This document shows, piece after piece, positions 52,422 through 60,689 of a DNA stretch of 60,689 nucleotides; within the stretch, counting starts at the first letter, position 1, and every line of letters starts with the position of its first letter. Both the position numbers and the translations under genes were made by a program. The notes beneath the pieces are model-generated. The model saw nothing but the letters and a program-made list of their open reading frames with translations. It made no database searches and had not been told where the DNA came from. Origin of the DNA: Alphaproteobacteria bacterium UBA7314 (GTDB lineage: Bacteria; Pseudomonadota; Alphaproteobacteria; MPNO01; UBA830); assembly GCA_002471575.1 (NCBI GenBank), contig DKQG01000053.1, forward strand, positions 147,990 through 208,678, given 5' to 3'.

Positions 52422-52820
52422 CTACCCCTCGACCTGCACGGTTTTGTAATTCTCTGGCAGGGTCAGTTCCAGCAGCTCGTAATCTTCTGAGTAGTACAGC
52501 ACGTTGTGCTTGATGCCGGGCGGCTGGATCCAGCAGTCGCCTTCCTCAAATTCGACCTCGCCCTGGCCTTCGAACCAGACGCGCGAGCGGCCTTTCAGCA
52601 CCATCACCATCTGGAAATCCACGTCGTGATAGTGCATCCCGCTGCCGCCTTCGGGGCAGGGCTTGGTGGTGCGGATGATATGGGCATGCACCTTGCCACC
52701 GGTCGCCTCGCCGATACCGAGATCGCGGTATTCGCGATAGACCCGCAGTCCGCCGCTGACGAAGGGATTGTCCTTCGTCCGGTTGACCATGAAGTCGGAG
52801 TGGATTTTTTTGTCTGCCAT
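52422..52820 (-). CDS. Cupin-domain protein
   Basis: The 132-aa single-domain cupin starts at ATG 52820. GSGMHYHDVDFQMVMVLKGR carries the first cupin motif with two His, and GEVEFEEGDCWIQPPGIKHN the second with Glu/His positions; the metal ligands look intact. It could be a small dioxygenase, isomerase or sensor. It is divergent from the maleylacetate reductase gene, whose start lies 103 bases away, so a shared control region and a role in the same pathway are likely. Confidence 0.87.
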   Translation of the reverse strand: MADKKIHSDFMVNRTKDNPFVSGGLRVYREYRDLGIGEATGGKVHAHIIRTTKPCPEGGSGMHYHDVDFQMVMVLKGRSRVWFEGQGEVEFEEGDCWIQPPGIKHNVLYYSEDYELLELTLPENYKTVQVEG

Positions 52821-52923
52821 TGCGTCTTCCCGCCCCTGTGTATTTTCGTGCGTATTTTCGCAATATTGTGCCATTCAACGAAGCCGCGCAAACGCGGACC
52901 TTCTATCGAGCAGGAGATTTCCT

Positions 52924-53997
52924 TTGAAACCTTTTACCCACCTCGCCATGCCGGGCCGGGTTGTCCACGGTGCCGGGCGCGTTTCGGAACTGGCCGACGA
53001 GATCGCATTGCTGGGCGCAGAGCGGGTGATGTTCTGCTGCACCGAAAGCCGCGTGCCCGAAGTCGAAATACTGGCGGCGACCCTGGGCGATCGGTTTGCC
53101 GGTATCTGCGATGCTGCAAAGATTTTCGTGCCGCTGACCGCGGTGGAGCCCGGGCGAAAAATGGCCGAAGACCTCAATGCCGACTGCCTAGTCTCCTTTG
53201 GCGGCGGCACGGCGGTCGGGCTTGCTAAGGCGATCGCGCTTGAGAAAGGGCAACCCATTATAAGCATCGTAACTACCTTTTCGGGATCCGAGACCACGGC
53301 ACTGCAGGGCATCATCGGCCATGACGGCGTGCGCACTAACCACCACGATATGCGCATGCTGCCGCGGACCTTGATCTACGATCCGGAGCTGATGCTGGAC
53401 CTGCCGCTCGAAGTCTCGGTCGCCAGCGGGTTCAACTCGATCTCGCACGCCGTCAGCTCCTATCTCGGCAAGGACGCCAACCCGGTTGCCAACATGTATT
53501 CCGAGAACGGCATCCGCACGATGTCGGCAGCACTGGTCAGGCTGGCGCAGGATCCGCGCGATATTGAGGCCCGCTCCGACGCCATGCACGGTGCGTGGCT
53601 GTGCGGCATGACGCTGATGTCATCCGGTACCACCATTCATCACAAAATCGCACACGTGCTGGGCGGCGGGTTCGGCCTGCCGCACGGTCCGACCCACGCC
53701 GTCGTCCTGCCTCATTCGACCAGTTACAACCGCGACGAAGCGCCCGACGCAATGGCTGGTATTGGCCGCGCCTTCGATGTGCCGCCGGACCATGCGCCTC
53801 GCGCCTTGTTTGACCTGCTGCGCAAAAGTGGTGCCACGGAAAGCCTGAAGGGTCTGGGCCTGCCAGAACTGGCGCTGGAGGAAGCCGCCGACCGCATCAT
53901 GATCGACCGCTATTTCAACCTGCGGGACTATGATCGCGGCGCCATCCGCGCGCTGCTGCAGGATGCCTGGGAAGGCCGGCCGCCCAGCGGCGTTTGA
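52924..53997 (+). CDS. Maleylacetate reductase / iron-containing alcohol dehydrogenase
   Basis: The 357-aa protein starts at TTG 52924 behind AGGAGA. MPGRVVHGAGRVSELADEIA, LVSFGGGTAVGLAKAIALE and TTFSGSETTALQGI are the NAD(P)-binding segments of the maleylacetate reductase group. The metal region is HAVSSYLGKDANPVANMYSE and GTTIHHKIAHVLGGGFGLPH with conserved His. It reduces maleylacetate to 3-oxoadipate, the usual exit of hydroxyquinol and chlorocatechol routes. The dienelactone hydrolase and LigAB genes in the region support a role in aromatic breakdown. Confidence 0.9.
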   Translation: MKPFTHLAMPGRVVHGAGRVSELADEIALLGAERVMFCCTESRVPEVEILAATLGDRFAGICDAAKIFVPLTAVEPGRKMAEDLNADCLVSFGGGTAVGLAKAIALEKGQPIISIVTTFSGSETTALQGIIGHDGVRTNHHDMRMLPRTLIYDPELMLDLPLEVSVASGFNSISHAVSSYLGKDANPVANMYSENGIRTMSAALVRLAQDPRDIEARSDAMHGAWLCGMTLMSSGTTIHHKIAHVLGGGFGLPHGPTHAVVLPHSTSYNRDEAPDAMAGIGRAFDVPPDHAPRALFDLLRKSGATESLKGLGLPELALEEAADRIMIDRYFNLRDYDRGAIRALLQDAWEGRPPSGV

Positions 53998-54033
53998 CAA
54001 GGCTAAAAAAACGCCGGTGAGTTCCTCCCCGGC

Positions 54034-54714
54034 CTATTCTGCGGCTTGGGCCTCTCTCGCCTTGCCCAACCAGACATCCATCACCTGCCCGCTTTCCGGC
54101 ACGTGACCGAAGATAAATTCGACCGATTTTATGGTTGCTTCGTGCAGAGGCACGTTGGCGGAGCCAACGCAGTCCGGGGGCATCACGATATAATATCCGT
54201 GGAAGAACGCCTCCCGCAGGGTGGATTCGACGCAGACATTGGTGGCGACACCGGTCATTACCAGCGACTTGATGTCCCGGCGGCGCAGGATGTCGTCCAT
54301 CTGTGTATTGTGGAATGCGGAATAGCAGCGCTTCTCCACTACTTGTTCGCCGTCTTCCGGACCGATCTCGTAGAAATCGGCGCCCCAGCTGTCGGATGCG
54401 CAGCACACCGCACCTTTACCTTTGTCCAGCATCTGGGACAGCATCGGTGCGGGCAGCAGCTCGTGATCGTAGATCGCCTTGACCCAGACGATTTCGCAGC
54501 CAGCGGCGCGACCCGCGTCGACGAGCTTGCCGATGCGTTCGGCAAGCGGTTTGTTGCCAGTCATATCTGCGCCTTGGGTGGTGTGGATATAGCCATTCTC
54601 GGCGCAGAAATCGTTCTGCATGTCGACCACGATTATGGCGGTATGAGCTGGATCGAGAATTTCGTCCAGCCCCGTCAGCAGTCCCACACGGTTCTGTGAA
54701 TTTTCGTCAGACAT
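54034..54714 (-). CDS. Isochorismatase-like cysteine hydrolase (amidase)
   Basis: The 226-aa protein has the Asp-Lys-Cys catalytic triad of the family: Asp in TAIIVVDMQNDFCAENGY, Lys in EIVWVKAIYDHE and Cys in LVMTGVATNVCVESTLREAF. Family members include nicotinamidase, N-carbamoylsarcosine amidase and maleamate amidohydrolase (NicF). It overlaps the LigB-like gene start by 8 bases, so it is transcribed with ligA-ligB. With the maleate isomerase-like gene further right, a maleamate or similar amide substrate is plausible but not shown. Confidence 0.9.
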   Translation of the reverse strand: MSDENSQNRVGLLTGLDEILDPAHTAIIVVDMQNDFCAENGYIHTTQGADMTGNKPLAERIGKLVDAGRAAGCEIVWVKAIYDHELLPAPMLSQMLDKGKGAVCCASDSWGADFYEIGPEDGEQVVEKRCYSAFHNTQMDDILRRRDIKSLVMTGVATNVCVESTLREAFFHGYYIVMPPDCVGSANVPLHEATIKSVEFIFGHVPESGQVMDVWLGKAREAQAAE

Positions 54715-55567
54715 TTGCGGGTTCCTTCTCCATTTCCCAATAGACGCAACCCATGCCGCAGCGCAGCTCGATCGCGGGCTCGTAGCAGATCGTCACCGAC
54801 TTGCGGTCTCCCACCATGCCCATAGCGCCAATCCAGGCGATCAGCTCTGATGTGCCACCGTCGCCGGCGGCACTCATTTTCTCCGGCGTACATTCGCTTA
54901 GGACCCGCTCGGGGTCGCCCTCTTCGAGCAGGCCTAAGAACCAGCGATCGAATTCCTCGTCAACATCGAAATATTTCGGCCCGCCTGGATCGTGGCTGAG
55001 CCCGCCGGTGCCTATGAAGGCGACGCGCAAGTCGTCCGGCAGATCGTTTTCGATGATTTTCTGCAACGCCTGTCCGAACTCATAGCAGGTGCGCGGCGAC
55101 GGGATCGGCGGTACGATGCAGTTCATGTGAATCGGCACCAGCGGGACGTTGTAATGCGGCGTGAGGTACTTCAGCGGCACTGACCAGTTGTCGTCGAACA
55201 GCAGCTCGTCCTTTGAAATGATGTCGTACCCCTGTCCCGATAGTCCGTCGAACAACGCTTTCGCGGCCGCCGAATTTCCGGCTAACGAATAGGGGTCGAC
55301 GTTCACCCAGTCGCGAAACCATTCCGCCGGACCTTTCCAAGCATCGGCGGTGCCGACGCAGAAATCGTGTGAATCGTCGACGGGCATGTTGAGTACGTGG
55401 TCGTTGGCGAGGCCGATGATCAGGTCCGGTTTCGTTGCGCGCAGCTTCTCGCCCAGCGCATTGAAGCCGTCGGTCAGTGATTTTTGTTCTTCCGGTGTGG
55501 CGTGGTCGAGCCAGCCGGTCATGCCCGGCGCGTGGCTCAGCCCGGTGACGAAAACAAGCTTTGCCAT
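54707..55567 (-). CDS. Class III extradiol ring-cleavage dioxygenase, catalytic (LigB-like) subunit
   Basis: The 286-aa protein matches the LigB fold with LVFVTGLSHAPGMTGWLD at the N-terminus (His12 as a likely iron ligand), IIGLANDHVLNMPVDD with a second His and FIGTGGLSHDPGGPKYFDVD near residue 190. It should cleave a catecholic ring with Fe(II) and oxygen in the cytosol. It follows the LigA-like gene by overlap and is followed by the isochorismatase-like gene. The exact ring substrate, protocatechuate, gallate or another, cannot be told. Confidence 0.9.
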   Translation of the reverse strand: MAKLVFVTGLSHAPGMTGWLDHATPEEQKSLTDGFNALGEKLRATKPDLIIGLANDHVLNMPVDDSHDFCVGTADAWKGPAEWFRDWVNVDPYSLAGNSAAAKALFDGLSGQGYDIISKDELLFDDNWSVPLKYLTPHYNVPLVPIHMNCIVPPIPSPRTCYEFGQALQKIIENDLPDDLRVAFIGTGGLSHDPGGPKYFDVDEEFDRWFLGLLEEGDPERVLSECTPEKMSAAGDGGTSELIAWIGAMGMVGDRKSVTICYEPAIELRCGMGCVYWEMEKEPANV

Positions 55568-55878
55568 TATCGGGTTTTCCCTTCTCCGTCGACGACGCTT
55601 TTGCCGTAGGCCTGCGCCGACGGCGAATTGTTGTGGTTATATGCGCCGCCGTGAAACAGGCGCGATACCTGCGGCAGGAAATAGGGATGCACGCCCAGCT
55701 CGCCGAGACGTTTGATGTCGATATCGCGGAACGCCTGGCGCTCATCCTCTGACAAGCCGTAGTTTTCCATCACGGTTTCAAAATTGTCGGCGAAATTTGT
55801 ATACAGCGCCGGATCACGGCGCACGTCGAAAATCATCCGGTTCGCAGCCAGCTCGTGCTTAGTGTCTGCAATGCCCAT
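55567..55878 (-). CDS. Class III extradiol dioxygenase small (LigA-like) subunit
   Basis: The 103-aa protein starts at ATG 55878, where GGGAG lies 8 bases upstream; an upstream ATG at 55902 is less likely. It is all-helical: DPALYTNFADNFETVMENYG and FRDIDIKRLGELGVHPYFLP are LigA-type stretches. LigA caps the active site of the LigB catalytic subunit. Its stop overlaps the LigB-like start (one base), so the subunits are coupled. Confidence 0.88.
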   Translation of the reverse strand: MGIADTKHELAANRMIFDVRRDPALYTNFADNFETVMENYGLSEDERQAFRDIDIKRLGELGVHPYFLPQVSRLFHGGAYNHNNSPSAQAYGKSVVDGEGKTR

Positions 55879-56203
55879 GGCGGCATCTCCCTGTTTCTTC
55901 ATCGGATGATACCAAGGTTGCGCCGTGCGTAAAGCGGCCGCCGCCGTTTACCTATGCGCCGCACGTAATGCTGACATGCTCCTTTGCCAGAATTCACGCC
56001 TTACAGAATAGAATACAGGATTGAAGCGATGGGGTGCAGTGGGAATTCAGTATGCGCACAAGCAGCGCCGCGGCCAGGCTATGGTGGTCAAAGGGGGTGG
56101 AAAACATGCACGTCCTGAAACGCAACCGCGCCGATTATCGCGCCGGTTCGGACAATGTCATAAACGGCTGCGTCCCGCCTCCGCCCGTGGCATAACCTGA
56201 GGC
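55879..56203. other. Divergent intergenic region without a recognised gene
   Basis: These 325 bases separate the divergent LigA-like and JmjC-type oxygenase genes and must hold their promoters. A 29-codon frame at 56106-56195 (MHVLKRNRADYRAGSDN) has no ribosome-binding site or family resemblance. No operator palindrome was recognised. Confidence 0.5.
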
Positions 56204-57379
56204 ATGTCCGATCATCTAGTTATCCTCGACGCGCTGCCGTCCGCAGCCGACTTTTATGCGCGCTACTGGAACCGACGCCCGTTTCTTGTCCGCGACGCGA
56301 TCGACGCGGACCTGATGGCGCGGTTGATTGCGCCGGAAGAACTGGCCGCGCTGTCGATGGAGGAAACCGCCCGCGCCCGCCTCGTGTCCCAGGCCGACTG
56401 GTCCTGCCGGTTCGGGCCGTTTGCGGAGGATGATTTTTCGGCAGACAAGGACGACGTGCCGTGGAGCCTGCTGGTCCAGAACGTCGACCAGTTTCACCCC
56501 GAGACCGCAAATCTACTGCGCGTGTTCGGGTTTGCGCCGCGCTGGCTAATGGACGACATCATGGTCAGTTTTTCCAACGCGGGCGGCGGCATCGGCGGCC
56601 ATGTCGACAACTATCATGTCTTCCTTGTGCAGGGGCAGGGAATCCGCCGGTGGACAGTCGGCCGCGAACCGGCCGCAGACGAGATTTATATCAACGGGCT
56701 CGATCTCAAGATTTTAAAAGACCCGGTCGAAGGTGACACGGTCGAGGTCGGCCGCGGCGATGTACTCTACGTGCCGCCGCGCTTCGCGCATGAAGGCACC
56801 ACTCTTGAAGACGCGCTGACGTTTTCGATCGGGTTTCTCGGGCCGCAGCTGTCAGACATGCTGGAGGATTTCGGTCTTCACCTCAGTGATACCGGGATAA
56901 AGGACGATCGGTATACCGGTGCAGGGTTCGACGCCGATAGCGCGGGTTTCGTGCTGTCGGCCGGCGCCGTTGGCGCGTTACGCGACCGTCTCCGCCATGC
57001 GGTGGAGTCACCCGCTTTCGATGCCTGGCTGGCAGCGTTCTTCACCGCCTCGACCAGCGTTGATGCGGGCCATACCGCCGACCGGGAGGAACGGCTGAGT
57101 CCGACAGAGTTCGCCACCGCGCTGCAGGCGGCGAATGGCGTGATCAAGCCAGCATTCGTGAAGTTTGTGCTGGTTCCGTCGTCTGGCCCGTCATCGGAGG
57201 GTGCCTATACCCTCGGCGTGAACCAGCGGATTTTCGCCCTCGATCGGGACGGCCTGGCCGTGGTTCTAAAACTAATGGCCGAGGAACCCGTTCCGTCTGA
57301 CGGACTGGGCGATCAATTCGATCTGCTGAGCGCGCTGTATAACTGCCATGCGTTGAACTTTATCGGCGCCGACGACTGA
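56204..57379 (+). CDS. JmjC/cupin-type 2-oxoglutarate oxygenase (YcfD/RoxA-like)
   Basis: The 391-aa protein has the ribosomal-oxygenase layout: an N-terminal FYARYWNRRPFLVRDAID, then the JmjC Fe-binding HVDNYHVFLVQGQGIRRW with His and Asp around residue 130, and a second His in VPPRFAHEGTTLEDALTFS near residue 190. A winged-helix-like C-terminal region follows. YcfD/RoxA of Escherichia coli hydroxylates ribosomal protein L16; the same role is probable here. It is divergent from the LigA-like gene. Confidence 0.92.
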   Translation: MSDHLVILDALPSAADFYARYWNRRPFLVRDAIDADLMARLIAPEELAALSMEETARARLVSQADWSCRFGPFAEDDFSADKDDVPWSLLVQNVDQFHPETANLLRVFGFAPRWLMDDIMVSFSNAGGGIGGHVDNYHVFLVQGQGIRRWTVGREPAADEIYINGLDLKILKDPVEGDTVEVGRGDVLYVPPRFAHEGTTLEDALTFSIGFLGPQLSDMLEDFGLHLSDTGIKDDRYTGAGFDADSAGFVLSAGAVGALRDRLRHAVESPAFDAWLAAFFTASTSVDAGHTADREERLSPTEFATALQAANGVIKPAFVKFVLVPSSGPSSEGAYTLGVNQRIFALDRDGLAVVLKLMAEEPVPSDGLGDQFDLLSALYNCHALNFIGADD

Positions 57380-57493
57380 ATCCGCGCACCGACCCTAGCC
57401 CGGCGCCGACACCGCCTTCAGCAAATACTGCCCCATTGACGTGGCTGCCGCCGCGCGACACTCTTTCGGAAACTCACCTGCAGGAGGAAACCC

Positions 57494-58273
57494 ATGGCCG
57501 TTGCTGCAATTCAGGAAAACGTATCCGTCCGCGATCAAGTGAGCGCGGAGGAATGGAAAACGCGGGTCGATCTCGCCTGTGCCTACCGGCTGATCGCTCA
57601 CTATTACGTCAGCGACCTGACCTATAATCATCTGTCCGCCCGCATTCCGGGCGAGGACGGAACAATCCTGATCAAGCCCTACGACATCATGTTCGAAGAG
57701 GTGACGGCATCGAACCTGCTGAAATACGATTACGACGGCAATCCGCTGACCGCAGGGGCACCTAAGCTGAAGGGCGGCGGTCTGATCATCCATGCCGGGC
57801 TCCTGAAGGAACGCACCGACGTCAATGTCGTTTTCCATACGCATACCGAGGCCAATATGGGCGTGTCTTCCCAAAAATGGGGTCTGCTGACGGTCAACCA
57901 GCACGCCATGCGGTTCCACAACCGCATCGCCTACCACGAATTCAAGGGTTTCGAGTTTAACCTGTTCATGCGCGATCCGCTGTTGAAGGACATAGAGGGC
58001 TATAAGGTAGCGCTGCTGCGAAACCACGGCTCGCTGGTGCTGGGCGAGACCATCCCGGAGGCCTTCGTGATGCACCACTTCCTCGAATTCGCCTGCCGCG
58101 GCCAGATCGCGGCCCTGTCGGCGGGTTACGAGAATCTAAACTTTCCGGACGAGGAAGCCTGCGAGTTTGCCGTCAACCAGGTGGCAAACGAAGGCGAGGG
58201 GCTCGTTGGTGGCAAGGACTGGCCCGCCTGCCTACGCATGGCCGAGCGCCTATTCCCCGAATTCCGGGAATAA
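57494..58273 (+). CDS. Class II aldolase/adducin-family protein
   Basis: The 259-aa protein has the zinc-binding HTHTEANMGVSSQKWGLL (about residue 114) and, further on, a LRNHGSLVLGETIPEAFVMH stretch with the third His. The N-terminal YRLIAHYYVSDLTYNHLSAR is also typical. It may be an aldolase, a decarboxylase or an epimerase. It is behind a GGAGGAAA ribosome-binding site and lies alone. In an aromatic-acid region, cleavage of an oxaloacetate-type intermediate is possible; the true substrate is unknown. Confidence 0.9.
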   Translation: MAVAAIQENVSVRDQVSAEEWKTRVDLACAYRLIAHYYVSDLTYNHLSARIPGEDGTILIKPYDIMFEEVTASNLLKYDYDGNPLTAGAPKLKGGGLIIHAGLLKERTDVNVVFHTHTEANMGVSSQKWGLLTVNQHAMRFHNRIAYHEFKGFEFNLFMRDPLLKDIEGYKVALLRNHGSLVLGETIPEAFVMHHFLEFACRGQIAALSAGYENLNFPDEEACEFAVNQVANEGEGLVGGKDWPACLRMAERLFPEFRE

Positions 58274-58380
58274 GGCGTACGTGGACGGAGTTACCTGCCT
58301 GCGCCGGGATTATGGCCTCTGGAAGATTTTCGTCATTCCCGCGAAGGCGGGAACCATTCAGTGGTGGAGCGAACTGCCGC

Positions 58381-59100
58381 CTACCCCGCTTCCATTAGCC
58401 GGCCGTAGCCTGCCGGGCGGTCGCCGATGCCCAGCTTGCGTAGCGCGTGCCAGACCATCGCCTGGTTTGATGTAATCACCGGCTTGTCGATCTCCGCCTC
58501 GATGGGGGTGATCGCCTCCACCGCGCGGATCGCGGTGCAGCTGAGGAACGCGGCCTGGGAGCTCTGTTCGTCCTGCGCGGTGACGCGCTGACGCCATTCG
58601 TCAGGCTCCACCGCCAGCATGGCGCCACCGTCGCCGGTGATACCGAGGCCGGTTTCCGAAAGCACCTCGACACCGTGGGAAGAGAGGAACGCGACTTCGC
58701 GGTCGTTTGTGACCTGGATATAGGGGGTGGTCAGAGTGATCTTTTTCGCGCCCACGGTCTCGAACGCCTCGACACAGCCCTTCGACGTCGATGTCGCGGG
58801 CTTGCCAGTTGCGGTCTCGATCCGGTCGATAATGCTGTCGTCGAAACCGGGCGCAAACATCGATGCCGCCGTGCAGTGGAACACGATCAGGTCGACGTCG
58901 GCATCAGCCAGCATTACCGCGCCGCGCTCGACGTCGGCGACCATCTCGTTGATATGCTCTTCCTCGCTGGATTGCAGTCGGAGGCGTGTGGTGTGCAGCG
59001 ACACGCCGGTGGGGAGCATCTCGGTGATCTGCGGCTCGGCGGCGCGGTTGACCGACGGCAGCAGCATGCCGATCCGGGCGCGGTCTCCGTAATTGGCCAT
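58381..59100 (-). CDS. Asp/Glu racemase superfamily protein (maleate cis-trans isomerase or arylmalonate decarboxylase-like)
   Basis: The 239-aa protein starts at ATG 59100. RIGMLLPSVNRAAEPQITEM, DLIVFHCTAASMFAPGFDDS (first catalytic Cys region), and AAFLSCTAIRAVEAITPIEA with the second Cys follow the maleate isomerase/AMDase pattern. Both Cys are present, which favours isomerase or racemase over decarboxylase. It converts maleate to fumarate if the assignment is right. Its start lies 4 bases after the GFA gene stop on the same strand. Confidence 0.87.
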   Translation of the reverse strand: MANYGDRARIGMLLPSVNRAAEPQITEMLPTGVSLHTTRLRLQSSEEEHINEMVADVERGAVMLADADVDLIVFHCTAASMFAPGFDDSIIDRIETATGKPATSTSKGCVEAFETVGAKKITLTTPYIQVTNDREVAFLSSHGVEVLSETGLGITGDGGAMLAVEPDEWRQRVTAQDEQSSQAAFLSCTAIRAVEAITPIEAEIDKPVITSNQAMVWHALRKLGIGDRPAGYGRLMEAG

Positions 59101-59104
59101 GCGA

Positions 59105-59485
59105 CTACACCTTGCCGATATAGTCGGCCATGTTTGGCTGGCCGGATACGCGTTCAATGCCGTCCTCGGGGATCGCCCAGGACAGGGCGCTGTCGGCCCA
59201 GATATGCGGCTTCACCGGCACCCAGCCGGGGTCATCTAGTGTGCCGCAATCGCCGCAGAAATTGAGTGCCAGATCGTTTTCGCTGGCGGCGATCCGGGTG
59301 CGCGAGGTCGGTTTGCCCTGTTCGATGACCAGGCTCTGGGCCGGGATCTGCATGTTGAGGCCAAAAGCGCTCGATGTTCTGCGCTGGCATTCGGTGCAGT
59401 GGCAGAGATAGGAAATCAGCGGTTCCGCCGTGACGCGATAGCGGATCGCGCCGCACCCACAGCCGCCGGTATAACGTGTAGGCAT
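59105..59485 (-). CDS. GFA-family protein (glutathione-dependent formaldehyde-activating enzyme fold)
   Basis: The 126-aa protein has the zinc-binding Cys clusters of the family: GGCGCGAIRYRV near the N-terminus, LCHCTECQRRTSSAFG near residue 30 and LNFCGDCGTLDDPGW near residue 75. Despite its name, the family is functionally broad. It is the first gene of a two-gene minus-strand unit with the racemase-like gene. In front of it, 81 bases separate it from the divergent Rieske oxygenase gene. Confidence 0.92.
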   Translation of the reverse strand: MPTRYTGGCGCGAIRYRVTAEPLISYLCHCTECQRRTSSAFGLNMQIPAQSLVIEQGKPTSRTRIAASENDLALNFCGDCGTLDDPGWVPVKPHIWADSALSWAIPEDGIERVSGQPNMADYIGKV

Positions 59486-59566
59486 TTGGATACTCCGGTA
59501 ATGGTTGGAATCAATCTTAGAACCGACATGTCTTTACGCAAAGCGATGATGCGATAAACTCCACCC

Positions 59567-60589
59567 ATGTTTCTGAAAAACTGCTGGTACGTCGCGGCCT
59601 ATGACCGTGAGCTAGAGGACGGCGGCCCGCTGGGGCGCAAGCTGCTGGACGAACCCGTGGTCATTTTCCGCGACAGCAAGGGCACTCCCGTCGCGCTGGA
59701 AGACCGGTGCTGTCACCGCCAACTGCCGCTCTCGCTGGGTGCGGTGACCGGCGATACGCTGCAATGCGGCTATCACGGCCTCGAATTTGACGCCACGGGC
59801 GCCTGCGTGACGGTGCCGGGCCAGTCGATGGTCCCGCCGGGCGCGGTGATCCGGTCTTACCCGCTGGTAGAAAAGTGGGGTTTTCTGTGGATATGGATGG
59901 GCGACGCGGCGCAGGCCGACGAGGCGCTTATTCCGGACTGGTGGTGGGTTGACGATCCCGGCTGGGGACACAATCCGGGCGCGTTCCTGCACATCGCCTG
60001 CAACTACGAACTGATCACTGACAACCTGCTGGATCTGTCTCATTTGGGCTATGTGCACCAGAGGACGCTGGGCAATGACGCCATCGTCGACTTCCCGGTG
60101 AAGACCGAGCGGCGGGACGAAGGCGTGCGCATGTCTCGCTGGATCCAGGACCGGCCGCCGCCGCCGCTGTTCAAGACCGGGGGCGGTTTCGACGGCAACG
60201 TCGACCGCTGGCAGATCGTCGAAACGGACGTGCCGGCGCACACGGTGGTCTATGCCGGCTGCGGGCCTGTCGGCGCGGGCGAATTCGGCGGTCGGACGGA
60301 ATATGACGACGGTATTCACATCCGCGCGCTGAATGCGCCGACGCCGGAGACCGAGACGTCGAGCTTCTACTTCTACGCCCATGTCTGGGATTTCCGGCTC
60401 AACGATCCGGCCTGGACCAAACAGATTTATGACGGGTTCCTAGCAACGTTCTTGGAGGACGTTGACATTCTGGAGGCGCAGCAGGCGTCGATGGATCGCG
60501 ACCCCGACCGGCCTCTGATCGATCTCAACGTCGACGCGCCCGGCCTTGCGGCAAGACGGGTGTTGGCGGAACGGATCGCAGCGGAATAG
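59567..60589 (+). CDS. Rieske non-heme iron oxygenase, alpha subunit (vanillate O-demethylase-like)
   Basis: The 340-aa protein has FLKNCWYVAAYDRELEDG at the N-terminus, as in VanA/toluenesulfonate methyl-monooxygenases. The Rieske cluster ligands are in DRCCHRQLPLSLG and LQCGYHGLEFD (Cys-x-His and Cys-x2-His). The catalytic iron site is in NLLDLSHLGYVHQRTLG with two His near 155-160. It uses electrons from a separate reductase. O- or N-demethylation of an aromatic compound is the likely reaction. It stands at the right end of the catabolic region and is followed by a similar start in the same direction. Confidence 0.92.
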   Translation: MFLKNCWYVAAYDRELEDGGPLGRKLLDEPVVIFRDSKGTPVALEDRCCHRQLPLSLGAVTGDTLQCGYHGLEFDATGACVTVPGQSMVPPGAVIRSYPLVEKWGFLWIWMGDAAQADEALIPDWWWVDDPGWGHNPGAFLHIACNYELITDNLLDLSHLGYVHQRTLGNDAIVDFPVKTERRDEGVRMSRWIQDRPPPPLFKTGGGFDGNVDRWQIVETDVPAHTVVYAGCGPVGAGEFGGRTEYDDGIHIRALNAPTPETETSSFYFYAHVWDFRLNDPAWTKQIYDGFLATFLEDVDILEAQQASMDRDPDRPLIDLNVDAPGLAARRVLAERIAAE

Positions 60590-60676
60590 GGCGCGCGCGG
60601 GCCGTACGAGACAATCCTCGACCAGTAGCGGTATATTGGTCGGACATATAGATATCTTACCATTCGGAGGTTCGCC

Positions 60677-60689
60677 ATGTTTCTGAAAA
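60677..60689 (+). CDS. Start of a further Rieske oxygenase-like gene, cut by the window edge
   Basis: After CGGAGG, ATG 60677 opens a frame whose 13 visible bases (MFLK) are the same as the first 13 bases of the preceding Rieske oxygenase gene. A tandem paralogue is the obvious explanation, but only four codons are visible. Confidence 0.45.

Overview
The window reads as a GC-rich alphaproteobacterial chromosome segment. The evidence is the gene content and domain fusions: a CbiG-CobJ fusion, a CbiE-CbiT fusion (CobL), CbtAB cobalt uptake, a Zur-type palindrome and LigAB-type dioxygenases. A Rhodospirillales-like lineage is a reasonable guess but cannot be fixed from sequence alone. No rRNA, tRNA, CRISPR array, transposase or phage gene was recognised.

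Region 1 (about 0.1-29 kb) is a nearly complete cobalamin (B12) locus. A galE-like gene is followed by nucleotide-loop genes (cobU, cobD, a histidine phosphatase, cobS, cobT). Cobalt uptake genes cbtB-cbtA lie on the minus strand behind a cobalamin riboswitch. A Zur-box-controlled porin-znuA-znuB group for zinc comes next, and then a second cobalamin riboswitch that drives cobW-cobN-cobO, followed by cobQ. The block cbiX-cobH-cobL-cobI-cbiG/cobJ-cobM runs forward with overlapping start and stop codons. cbiD-cobK run backward, and cobA and cobB run forward. The gene set is mixed. CbiX, CbiD and CbiG belong to the early-cobalt (anaerobic-type) route and stand where CobG and CobF would be expected. 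CobN, the large subunit of the late-insertion chelatase, is nevertheless kept. A decayed nucleoside deaminase gene sits downstream of cobK, coupled to it by an ATGA overlap.

Region 2 (29-41.4 kb) is accessory. It holds a small hypothetical gene, a quinone oxidoreductase, a metallo-beta-lactamase-fold lactonase-like hydrolase, a gamma-glutamyltransferase-like protein, a sulfatase with one frameshift, a di-heme cytochrome c peroxidase beside a broken YtkA-like gene, an acyl-CoA dehydrogenase, a heavily decayed feruloyl-CoA hydratase/lyase-like gene, a large FtsX-type permease without its ATPase, and a 5'-truncated flavoprotein monooxygenase remnant. Three long hairpins with a shared loop sequence lie just upstream of cobB, the quinone oxidoreductase and the lactonase-like gene.

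Region 3 (41.4-60.7 kb) looks like a catabolic region for aromatic or related organic compounds. A minus-strand run encodes an acyl-CoA ligase, two alpha/beta hydrolases and two tandem luciferase-like monooxygenases. Then come a dienelactone hydrolase, a decayed YbjQ-family gene, a radical SAM protein, an amidohydrolase, a DUF3299 protein, a cupin, a maleylacetate reductase, an isochorismatase-like amidase, LigB/LigA ring-cleavage subunits, a JmjC-type oxygenase, a class II aldolase, an Asp/Glu racemase/maleate isomerase-like protein, a GFA protein and a Rieske oxygenase. A second Rieske-like gene begins at the right edge. At least six genes in the window are visibly broken, mostly catabolic or accessory, while the B12 genes are intact. 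This pattern suggests ongoing loss of catabolic breadth with B12 synthesis retained.
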